The position numbers were made by a program, and so were the translations under genes. A DNA stretch of 5,942 bases, taken from Rhizobiaceae bacterium (lineage in GTDB: Bacteria; Pseudomonadota; Alphaproteobacteria; Rhizobiales; Rhizobiaceae). Positions 1 through 5,267 of this stretch are shown here, in pieces. Within the stretch, counting starts at the first letter, position 1. Each line of letters begins with the position of its first letter. Under the pieces are notes generated by a model, which worked only from the letters and a program-made list of their open reading frames with translations, was not told the origin of the DNA and ran no database searches. Location of the stretch: positions 1 through 5,942 of the forward strand of contig SCRB01000738.1 of NCBI GenBank assembly GCA_004299545.1, written 5' to 3'.

Positions 1-215
1 CTTTCCTCAGCGAATCGTTTTGCCGTCGGCTCGTGCGCGAGGATGAACTGGAGGACGCCGGCAAGGAAGCCGGGCTCGCGTGCCGAGGCGCGGATATTCG
101 CCGCCTCGATGCCGGTTATCGCCAGGAATCGCCGGAGCAGATCCGGATCGCCGGCAACGAAGGCGAGGCCCTGGATCGCGATTTTCTCGGCGCTGTCTGG
201 ATTGATCTTCTGCAT
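1..215 (-). CDS. DUF3572 family protein, N-terminal part (cut by window edge)
   Basis: Reading the minus strand from an ATG at 213-215 gives a protein beginning MQKINPDSAEKIAIQGLAFV. It stays open for 71 codons to the window edge, so the C-terminus is missing. The start, the stretch GDPDLLRRFLAITGIEAANI and a later GFLAGVLQFILAHEP match my memory of the small (about 90-residue) DUF3572 proteins that sit divergently beside divK in rhizobia. The family has no established function. The visible part looks soluble and mainly helical, with no signal peptide or membrane segment. No good ribosome binding site is visible before this ATG. The frame stays open some way upstream, without an in-frame ATG nearby, so the start is probable rather than certain. 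A different frame over the same bases (7-333) is a shadow. The neighbour and sequence agreement make the family call fairly safe. Confidence 0.8.
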   Translation of the reverse strand, partial: MQKINPDSAEKIAIQGLAFVAGDPDLLRRFLAITGIEAANIRASAREPGFLAGVLQFILAHEPTAKRFAEE

Positions 216-412
216 TTCGAAATTCTGCCGGTCTCGTCCTTGCCATTTTGTCCGACTCGGGCCGGATATATAAGGCTTGCCGGAGCAGAAACGAAAACAA
301 TACCGTTCCGGCGGTTTGCGTTTCGTCAATCAAGTTGCGCTAGGAAAAGCGCATGGGGTCATGTCTCCGGTGCGGCTCTGGTCGGCCGGATCGTGGGGCG
401 GGATAGGAGCCG
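216..412. promoter_or_regulatory. Divergent control region between the DUF3572 gene and divK
   Basis: This 197-bp gap separates two divergent genes and so should carry promoters for both. An AT-rich patch at 265-273 (GATATATAA) is the best -10-like element, but I see no well-spaced -35 in either direction, so no single promoter is called. Other contents are a GANTC site (GACTC, 254-258), which CcrM could methylate, and an imperfect inverted repeat (288-298 with 314-324, 10 of 11 positions complementary). The divK ribosome binding site is AGGAG at 405-409, only 3 nt from the ATG. I found no full CtrA box (TTAA-N7-TTAA). The assignment as a control region rests on gene orientation, not on proven sites. 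Confidence 0.45.
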
Positions 413-784
413 ATGCCTAAGAAAGTAATGATCGTCGAGGATAACGAGCTCAATATGAAGCTCTTCCGCGACCTGATCGAGGCCAGCGGGTACGAGACCG
501 TTCGCACCCGCAACGGGCTCGAAGCTCTCGACCTCGCCCGGCAGCATCGCCCGAACCTGATCCTCATGGATATCCAGTTGCCGGAAGTCTCGGGGCTCGA
601 GGTGACGAAATGGCTCAAGGAAGACGATGACCTGCGCTCGATCCCCGTCATTGCCGTGACCGCTTTCGCGATGAAGGGGGATGAGGAGCGCATCCGCCAG
701 GGGGGCTGCGAGGCCTATATCTCGAAGCCGATCTCCGTGACCAAATTCATCGAGACGATCAAATCCTATCTGGGCGACGCGTGA
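413..784 (+). CDS. divK: DivK, single-domain cell-cycle response regulator
   Basis: A 123-residue stand-alone receiver (REC) domain with no output domain. The phosphorylation pocket is complete: acidic pair E9/D10, phospho-acceptor D53 in [10 protein letters not shown], switch residue T83 in AVTAF, and K105 in YISKP. Sequence and length agree with DivK of rhizobia and Caulobacter. In the known pathway, DivK is phosphorylated and dephosphorylated by polar histidine kinases (DivJ and PleC in Caulobacter). Its phosphorylated form redirects the kinase DivL and so lowers CckA/CtrA activity, allowing cell-cycle progression. It acts in the cytoplasm and localises to cell poles. The ATG at 413 follows AGGAG. 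The stop lies 37 bp before pleD on the same strand, as expected for a divK-pleD operon. A 12-bp palindrome at 790-801 sits in that spacer. No anomaly is seen. Confidence 0.96.
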   Translation: MPKKVMIVEDNELNMKLFRDLIEASGYETVRTRNGLEALDLARQHRPNLILMDIQLPEVSGLEVTKWLKEDDDLRSIPVIAVTAFAMKGDEERIRQGGCEAYISKPISVTKFIETIKSYLGDA

Positions 785-821
785 TGGCGCGCCGGCCGGC
801 GAAAGTGAAGCGAGGGGCGCC

Positions 822-2195
822 ATGACTGCGCGAATTCTGGTCGTCGACGATATTCCAGCCAACGTCAAACTGCTCGAAGTCAGGCTGCTTGCCGAATATC
901 TCGAAGTGCTGACCGCGAACAATGGCACCGAAGCGCTCGAAATCTGCGAGGGCGGCAGGGTCGATGTGGTCTTGCTGGACGTCATGATGCCCGGCATGGA
1001 CGGTTTCGAGGTCTGCCGGCGGCTGAAGGCCGATCCGGCAACCGCTCACATTCCGGTCGTCATGGTCACGGCGCTCGACCAGACGTCCGACCGCATCCGT
1101 GGATTGGAGGCCGGCGCCGACGATTTCCTGACCAAGCCGGTGAACGATCTCCAGTTGATCACGCGCGTGAAAAGCCTCGTCAGGCTGAAAATGCTGACTG
1201 ATGAATTGCGGCTGAGGGCGTCGACGACGCGCAATATCGGCATCGAGGAACTGCTGAGCCGGAGGGAGGTATCCGACGCCACGGCCAAGGTGCTCCTTGT
1301 CGACGAGCGTCAGGAATCCGCGAACCGCGTGCAGAAAATGCTGCGCAATGCCGGCGAATGCACCGTCATCGCCGATCCCCATGCCGCCGTTTTCGAGGCC
1401 GCCGAGGGCGGTTACGAATGTATCCTCGTCTCCACGCGTTTCGCCGCCTTCGACCCGTTGCGGCTTTGCTCGCAATTGCGTTCGCTCGACCGGACGCGTT
1501 TCCTGCCGATCATCCTCATCGCGGGTGCCGGCGAGGAAGAACGCATCGTCCGCGGCCTGGAACTTGGCATCAACGACTATCTCACCACCCCCGTCGACCA
1601 GCAGGAACTGGTTGCGCGTATCCGCACCCAGGTCAGGCGCAAGCGCTATAACGAACAACTGCGCGCGAGCGTCGCTGAGACGATGGAAATGGCGGTCATC
1701 GATGCTTTGACGGGCCTCCACAATCGGCGCTACCTCGACAACCATCTGCAAACCCTGTTCGACCGTGCCACGGCCCGGCGGCGTCCACTCTCGCTCATGA
1801 TAACGGATATCGACCGCTTCAAGGCGATCAACGACACCCACGGCCATGACGGGGGTGATCGCGTGCTGCGGGAATTTGCGCGGCGGCTGCGCCAGAATGT
1901 GCGCGGCATCGATCTCGCTTGCCGCTTCGGTGGAGAGGAATTCGTGGTCGTCATGCCCGACACCGATCAGCCGGTGGCGGAAAAGGTCGCTGAACGGATA
2001 AGGGCGGAAATCGCCAGGGCTCCCTTTTTCACCAGGGAGGAGGGCGGGGAGGGGATAACGGTCACGGTCAGCGTCGGCGTGTCCTCGATGAAGCCTTACG
2101 GCGACAGGGTGGAAGACCTGATGAAGCGAGCCGATGTCGCTCTTTACGAGGCGAAAAGTGGCGGCCGCAACCGGGTGGTGGCGAAGGCCGCCTGA
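822..2195 (+). CDS. pleD: PleD, response regulator / diguanylate cyclase (REC-REC-GGDEF)
   Basis: A 457-residue protein, the usual rhizobial length. It makes cyclic di-GMP from two GTP and in Caulobacter is activated by phosphorylation to drive polar development. Residues 1-120 form a full receiver domain: D9/D10, phospho-acceptor D53 in VVLLDVMMPG, T83 and K105. Residues about 155-272 form a second, degenerate receiver: S204 replaces the Asp and T256 the Lys, as expected of PleD's adaptor domain used in dimerisation. Residues about 285-457 are the GGDEF domain, opening with DALTGLHNRR. It has metal-binding D329 in ITDIDRF and an intact GGEEF active site at 370-374. An RxxD inhibitory site (RGID, 361-364) lies five residues before it, so feedback inhibition by c-di-GMP is expected. 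The ATG is preceded by AGGGG at 813-817 with a 4-nt gap. It is probably co-transcribed with divK. Confidence 0.96.
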   Translation: MTARILVVDDIPANVKLLEVRLLAEYLEVLTANNGTEALEICEGGRVDVVLLDVMMPGMDGFEVCRRLKADPATAHIPVVMVTALDQTSDRIRGLEAGADDFLTKPVNDLQLITRVKSLVRLKMLTDELRLRASTTRNIGIEELLSRREVSDATAKVLLVDERQESANRVQKMLRNAGECTVIADPHAAVFEAAEGGYECILVSTRFAAFDPLRLCSQLRSLDRTRFLPIILIAGAGEEERIVRGLELGINDYLTTPVDQQELVARIRTQVRRKRYNEQLRASVAETMEMAVIDALTGLHNRRYLDNHLQTLFDRATARRRPLSLMITDIDRFKAINDTHGHDGGDRVLREFARRLRQNVRGIDLACRFGGEEFVVVMPDTDQPVAEKVAERIRAEIARAPFFTREEGGEGITVTVSVGVSSMKPYGDRVEDLMKRADVALYEAKSGGRNRVVAKAA

Positions 2196-2228
2196 GCGGG
2201 AACTTGCCTCGCATGCGAAGAAAGGCGT

Positions 2229-2250
2229 CCGCATGCAGCCCGTTATGCGG
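2229..2250 (+). terminator. Weak hairpin just downstream of pleD
   Basis: CCGCAT at 2229-2234 pairs with ATGCGG at 2245-2250 across a 10-nt loop, 34 bp after the pleD stop. Only a short TTT follows (2256-2258), after several other bases, so it does not look like an efficient intrinsic terminator. It might instead protect the 3' end or be chance. Confidence 0.2.
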
Positions 2251-2432
2251 CGCAGTTTAACCTTAACGTCAGCAATTTCAGCCGGTTGGTTAAGAAACTA
2301 TTGATTTTCGGCAAACGCTGCGCGAGTGTCGCTGCGGGTAGGGTGAGCAATCAAGACAATGCTGGTGCGATTGTCGCCTGACGTATACCCCATGATGCTC
2401 AGGTCCGCCGCATCTCCTGGGTCCGTGGGGTC

Positions 2433-2500
2433 GGCCGGCCGGCTGCTGGCGCATAGTGGCCTCCTCGTACCGCTGCCAGAGAGCCGGCCGGCCCCTTTTT
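2433..2500 (+). terminator. Strong intrinsic-terminator-like hairpin with T-tract
   Basis: GGCCGGCCGGCT at 2433-2444 is perfectly complementary to AGCCGGCCGGCC at 2482-2493, a 12-bp GC-only stem apart from one A-T pair. An inner 5-bp stem (CTGGC 2446-2450 with GCCAG 2475-2479) extends it, leaving a loop of about 24 nt. The right arm is followed by CC and TTTTT (2496-2500). The T-run is on the plus-strand side only, so it should stop transcription coming from pleD. Its 238-bp distance from the pleD stop is unusual: either the divK-pleD mRNA has a long 3' UTR or an unrecognised short transcript ends here. Confidence 0.6.
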
Positions 2501-2524
2501 CCCTTGCATGAAACCCATGTTTTG

Positions 2525-2572
2525 GGTGCGTCCTTCGAGGCCCGCTTCGCGGGTGCCTCAGGATGAGGGGGA
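2525..2572 (+). repeat. REP-like palindromic element, copy A
   Basis: A nested palindrome. The core CCCGC-TTC-GCGGG (2541-2553) is flanked by GAGG/CCTC (2537-2540 and 2556-2559) and TCCT/AGGA (2531-2534 and 2560-2563). It ends in the GGATGAGGG typical of the repeated extragenic palindromes I recall from many Rhizobiales genomes. Copy B lies inverted about 85 bp downstream. Such elements are usually non-coding and lie 3' to genes or between convergent ones, as here. The family assignment is from memory; the palindrome is seen directly. Confidence 0.7.
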
Positions 2573-2654
2573 CTGGTGCTTGAATCAAATCTTGGGAGAA
2601 CACGAGCCTATCGGCTCGACGCCTGTCGGAATGTAGCGCCCCGACCACAGCAAC

Positions 2655-2704
2655 GATCTTCATCATCCCGTGGTGCAAGCGAAGCGAGCCTCAAAGGGCG
2701 CACC
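2655..2704 (-). repeat. REP-like palindromic element, diverged copy B (inverted)
   Basis: Read on the minus strand from 2704, this segment aligns with copy A read on the plus strand from 2525. The first 26 bases match at 23 positions, the next 10 at only 4, and the following 6 (GGATGA) at all 6. The inner hairpin right arm is altered (GCTTGC rather than a complement of GCTCGC), so the core palindrome is decayed. An outer GGTGC/GCACC pairing (2672-2676 with 2700-2704) remains. It lies 20 bp past the helicase stop codon. Confidence 0.6.
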
Positions 2705-2724
2705 GTAGCCCGGAGCCCCTGATA

Positions 2725-4224
2725 TCAGAGCTTGACCGCGACCTTCATGAAGGCGGGAACATCGTCGCCGAATCCGATCGTCCGGTCTGCCGTATCGCCA
2801 GGGTCGCGCCTTCCGTGGCGGCTCTTGTCGCTTTCGGCCGGATACGATCCGTCGCGGCGCTGGCCGTTATCGTTCCTGATCGCCGCCTTGCGCGCGCGAC
2901 GCTCCTCGACATGTTCGGCCGGAACGACAACGGATTTCTCGGCAGCGCCGCTATCCCGCCTGGCACCGCGCCCGGCGCCCGGTTTCCCGGTCCTGCCGTC
3001 CTTGTGGCCGCGCCTTGGCCGGTCGTGCGGGCCATCCTCGTTCGCATGCTCCTCAAGGGTCGAAAGATCGCCATCCTGCCATTCGATATCCTGGCCGATC
3101 AGCTTTTCGATGGCATCCAGATACTTGCCGTCCGAGCGGGTGACGATGGTGAAAGCCTTGCCGGCACGGCCGGCACGGCCGGTGCGGCCGATACGGTGCA
3201 CATAATCTTCCGCATGGGTCGGGATGTCGAAATTGAAGATGTGGCTGACGTCGGGAATATCGAGGCCGCGGGCGGCGACGTCGGAAGCGACCAGCAGTTT
3301 CAGCTTGCCGTCGCGGAAATTGGAAAGCATGGTCATGCGTGCGCGCTGGTCCATGTCGCCGTGCAGCGCGCCGGCATTGAACTCATGACGGGTCAGGGAG
3401 CGGAAAAGCTCCGAAACTTCCACTTTCCGATTGCAGAAAATGATCGCGTTCTTGAGGTCATTCTCTTCCTGCTGGATGAGTTTCCGCAGGGTCTCGCGCT
3501 TGTCCCAGGATTTTTGCCCTGATTTGACGAGGCGTTGAGTGATGTTTTCTGCCGTCGTCGCGGCCTTGGTGACTTCGACCCGGACGGGCGCGTGCAGGAA
3601 TTGCTCCGTCAGCTTGGTGATTTCAGGCGGCATGGTTGCCGAGAAGAAGAGCGTCTGGCGTGTGAAGGGGATCAGTTTGCAGATGCGCTCGATGTCGGGG
3701 ATGAACCCCATGTCGAGCATACGGTCCGCTTCATCGATGACAAGAATTTCCACGCCCGTCAGCAGGAGCCGGCCGCGCTCGAAATGGTCGAGCAGGCGCC
3801 CCGGCGTCGCGATCAGCACATCGGCGCCGCGCTCGAGCTTGCGGTCCTGATCATCGAAGGACACGCCGCCGATGAGAAGGGCGATGTTCAACCGGTGGTT
3901 CTTGCCGTATTTAACGAAATTCTCTTCCACCTGGGCCGCAAGTTCGCGTGTCGGCTCGACGATGAGCGTCCGCGGCATTCTTGCCCGGGCGCGGCCCTTT
4001 TCAAGGCGGGTGAGCATCGGAAGCACGAACGAGGCTGTCTTGCCCGTCCCCGTCTGTGCGATCCCGAGAACATCCTTGCCGACCAGGGCGTGGGGAATAG
4101 CTCCGGCCTGGATCGGCGTCGGGGTGACATACCCCATATCTTCGACGGCGGAGAGAACTTTGGCCGAAAGGCCCAATCCAGCGAAAGTGGAAACCTGTGA
4201 TGCGGTCTGATCGTCTGATGACAC
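2725..4224 (-). CDS. RhlE-type DEAD-box ATP-dependent RNA helicase
   Basis: ATP-driven unwinding or remodelling of structured RNA in the cytoplasm; the family works in ribosome assembly and RNA decay, often in the cold. Positions here count from the longest open frame (TTG at 4282-4284, 519 residues). They are Q motif F34 and TPTPIQ 54-59, Walker A AQTGTGKT 76-83, PTRELA 111-116, TPGR 160-163, DEAD 184-187, SAT 215-217, IIFCNRK 281-287, ARGLDI 338-343 and HRIGRTGR 363-370. Both RecA lobes are complete. The tail (about 410-500) is low-complexity, rich in Arg, Gly, Asp and Lys, and ends GFGDDVPAFM. No ATG precedes the Q motif. I chose GTG at 4222-4224 (499 residues) because the 20 residues before it look unconserved and the TTG's AAGG lies in a hairpin. 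No good ribosome binding site supports either start. A close rhlE-like paralogue name is likely, but I cannot pick the exact symbol. Confidence 0.93.
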   Translation of the reverse strand: MSSDDQTASQVSTFAGLGLSAKVLSAVEDMGYVTPTPIQAGAIPHALVGKDVLGIAQTGTGKTASFVLPMLTRLEKGRARARMPRTLIVEPTRELAAQVEENFVKYGKNHRLNIALLIGGVSFDDQDRKLERGADVLIATPGRLLDHFERGRLLLTGVEILVIDEADRMLDMGFIPDIERICKLIPFTRQTLFFSATMPPEITKLTEQFLHAPVRVEVTKAATTAENITQRLVKSGQKSWDKRETLRKLIQQEENDLKNAIIFCNRKVEVSELFRSLTRHEFNAGALHGDMDQRARMTMLSNFRDGKLKLLVASDVAARGLDIPDVSHIFNFDIPTHAEDYVHRIGRTGRAGRAGKAFTIVTRSDGKYLDAIEKLIGQDIEWQDGDLSTLEEHANEDGPHDRPRRGHKDGRTGKPGAGRGARRDSGAAEKSVVVPAEHVEERRARKAAIRNDNGQRRDGSYPAESDKSRHGRRDPGDTADRTIGFGDDVPAFMKVAVKL

Positions 4225-4284
4225 GTGTCTGGCTGTCTTGTAAGAGTGTGTTGGCAAGCCCGTTCGGGCCGGATTATGCGCCAA

Positions 4285-4307
4285 AACCTTGCACTTGACG
4301 CAAGGTT
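4285..4307 (-). promoter_or_regulatory. Leader hairpin upstream of the helicase gene
   Basis: A perfect 8-bp inverted repeat, AACCTTGC (4285-4292) and GCAAGGTT (4300-4307), around a 7-nt loop. In the predicted helicase transcript it would fold near the 5' end. The AAGG that could serve a TTG start at 4282-4284 is inside the stem. It could influence translation or mRNA stability, possibly with temperature. The structure is seen directly; its role is inferred. Confidence 0.4.
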
Positions 4308-4317
4308 ACGTGCCCCG

Positions 4318-4346
4318 CCGATACGCGGAGCGCGCGCTTTTGTCAA
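4318..4346 (-). promoter_or_regulatory. Sigma70-type promoter for the helicase gene
   Basis: On the minus strand TTGACA (4341-4346) is followed after exactly 17 bp by TATCGG (4318-4323). The -35 matches consensus perfectly, and the -10 is fair for a GC-rich alphaproteobacterium. Transcription would start near 4311, giving a leader of about 87 nt to the GTG start or about 27 nt to the alternative TTG. It implies that the helicase can be transcribed separately from nadK. Confidence 0.5.
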
Positions 4347-4401
4347 TATATAGTGACGGATCGCCGTATTTTAAGCGAAAAATCGTTAACTCCGGCTCTC
4401 T

Positions 4402-5190
4402 TCAATAGCGAAACTGCTCGGAAACGATGCGGTCGCTCCAGGAGTGACCTGCATCGAAGAGCAATGTTGCCGTCGTGGTCGGCGATTCGCGTACGGACAC
4501 GGCGGTGACGGATTTGACCTCGGTGTGGTCGGCCGAGGCGTTGACGGGCCGCTTTCCGGATTCGAGGACGTCGAAGCGTACCGTCGCCTTGTTTGACAGG
4601 AGAGCGCCGCGCCAGCGACGGGGGCGGAACGGGCTGACGGGCGTCAGCGCCAGAAGCGGCGCGTCGAGCGGCAGGATCGGCCCGTGCGCCGAAAGATTAT
4701 ACGCCGTGGATCCCGCCGGCGTCGCTACCATCACGCCGTCGCAGCTCAATTCCTCCAGGCGCATCTGGTCGTCGACGAAAATCCGGATCTTCGCGGTCTG
4801 GTAGGATTGCCGCCACAGCGCCACCTCGTTGATCGCCAACGCCAGCACCACGTCGCCATCCGCGGTGACGGCCCGCATTTCAAGCGGCCGGATCGTTTCC
4901 GGCGTCGCCGCAGCAATCCTGGCGGGCAGGTCGTCTTCCCGGTATTCGTTCATCAGGAAGCCGACGGTTCCGCGGTTCATCCCGTAGATCTTCTTGCCCG
5001 TGCTCATGGTGTCACGAAGCGACTGCAGGAGAAAACCGTCACCGCCGAGCGCAACGATCACGTCGGCTTCGCCGGAAGGAGCATTGCCGTAGCGGTCTGA
5101 CAACCGCCTCACTGCTTCGCGGGCGTCGTCCGTATCGGCCGCCACGAAGGCGATTGCCCGTGGCGCGTTTGCTTTCGGTGCATTCATCAT
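4402..5190 (-). CDS. nadK: NAD kinase (ATP:NAD 2'-phosphotransferase)
   Basis: A 262-residue cytoplasmic enzyme that phosphorylates NAD to NADP, the only known route to NADP and so normally essential. Visible motifs are GGDG at 49-52 (catalytic D51) after [18 protein letters not shown] 71-81, the NE pair 121-122, and the NAD-binding stretch [20 protein letters not shown] at 149-168. The C-terminal part is typical of short alphaproteobacterial NAD kinases (about 257 residues). The start is one of two adjacent ATGs (5188-5190 or 5185-5187). The open frame runs on upstream to 5889, but that part is a shadow of the regulator gene. No strong ribosome binding site is visible (GAGAA lies just before the ATG). 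It follows the HTH gene by 77 bp on the same strand. No clear terminator follows the stop. Confidence 0.95.
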   Translation of the reverse strand: MMNAPKANAPRAIAFVAADTDDAREAVRRLSDRYGNAPSGEADVIVALGGDGFLLQSLRDTMSTGKKIYGMNRGTVGFLMNEYREDDLPARIAAATPETIRPLEMRAVTADGDVVLALAINEVALWRQSYQTAKIRIFVDDQMRLEELSCDGVMVATPAGSTAYNLSAHGPILPLDAPLLALTPVSPFRPRRWRGALLSNKATVRFDVLESGKRPVNASADHTEVKSVTAVSVRESPTTTATLLFDAGHSWSDRIVSEQFRY

Positions 5191-5225
5191 GTTCTCGGCG
5201 CCGCACGCTTCCTGTCGCGCAGGTA

Positions 5226-5241
5226 GCACGGCGAGCCGTGC
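5226..5241. repeat. Perfect inverted repeat between the HTH gene and nadK
   Basis: GCACGGC (5226-5232) and GCCGTGC (5235-5241) are perfectly complementary around 2 bp. In RNA this gives a 6-bp stem with a tetraloop. No T-run follows on either strand, so it is not an intrinsic terminator. It may be an operator-like dyad for a dimeric regulator in the nadK upstream region, or a processing hairpin. Its role is unknown. Confidence 0.35.
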
Positions 5242-5244
5242 CGG

Positions 5245-5259
5245 AAAAGGGCACTGCCC
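5245..5259 (-). terminator. Minimal terminator-like hairpin after the HTH gene
   Basis: On the minus strand GGGC-AGT-GCCC is followed directly by TTTT, 8 bp after the regulator's stop codon. The 4-bp stem is very short, so termination would be weak at best and read-through into nadK is likely. Confidence 0.25.
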
Positions 5260-5267
5260 ACTGCGGC

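Larger units (their letters stand above)
2196..2724. other. Gene-free region between convergent pleD and the helicase gene
   Basis: About 530 bp with no convincing gene. The only long open frame (minus, 2298-2678) has no recognisable domain and is partly a translation of the REP-like repeat, so it is not called. In order the region holds a weak hairpin (2229-2250), a cluster of TTAA motifs (2257-2293), a short inverted repeat (GACAAT 2355-2360 with ATTGTC 2370-2375), the strong hairpin plus T-run at 2433-2500, REP copy A (2525-2572), a hairpin with a 6-bp stem and 4-nt loop (2603-2618), and inverted REP copy B (2655-2704). A perfect 10-bp palindrome (2719-2728) overlaps the helicase stop codon. 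I looked for rpmG (ribosomal protein L33), which I recall following pleD in several rhizobia, and did not find it. Confidence 0.7.

Noticed and set aside
7..428. Open frames over the DUF3572 and divK leader region (7-333 minus, 33-428 plus)
   Set aside because: They overlap the recognisable DUF3572 frame or run into divK in the wrong frame, and show no domain.
790..801. 12-bp GC palindrome between divK and pleD
   Set aside because: Made of CGG/CCG units common in this GC-rich DNA, with no T-run; too simple to call a terminator or operator.
759..2234. 491-codon open frame antisense to pleD
   Set aside because: It is a codon-usage shadow of the GC-rich pleD gene: no recognisable domain, and the sense frame is an unmistakable PleD.
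2257..2293. Cluster of TTAACC/GGTTAA motifs, considered as a CtrA site
   Set aside because: The spacings (2 and about 23 bp) do not fit TTAA-N7-TTAA, and no gene starts just downstream.
2298..2678. 126-codon minus-strand frame in the gap after pleD
   Set aside because: No family resemblance, and it covers the terminator hairpin and the REP-like element, so the peptide is a by-product of repeats.
2719..2728. Perfect palindrome CTGATATCAG over the helicase stop codon
   Set aside because: A single short palindrome partly fixed by coding sequence, with no T-run; insufficient for a terminator or protein site.
3163..3188. 9-bp tandem repeats (CCGGCACGG type) inside the helicase gene
   Set aside because: They encode the repeated GRAGRAG segment next to conserved motif VI, so protein constraint explains them.
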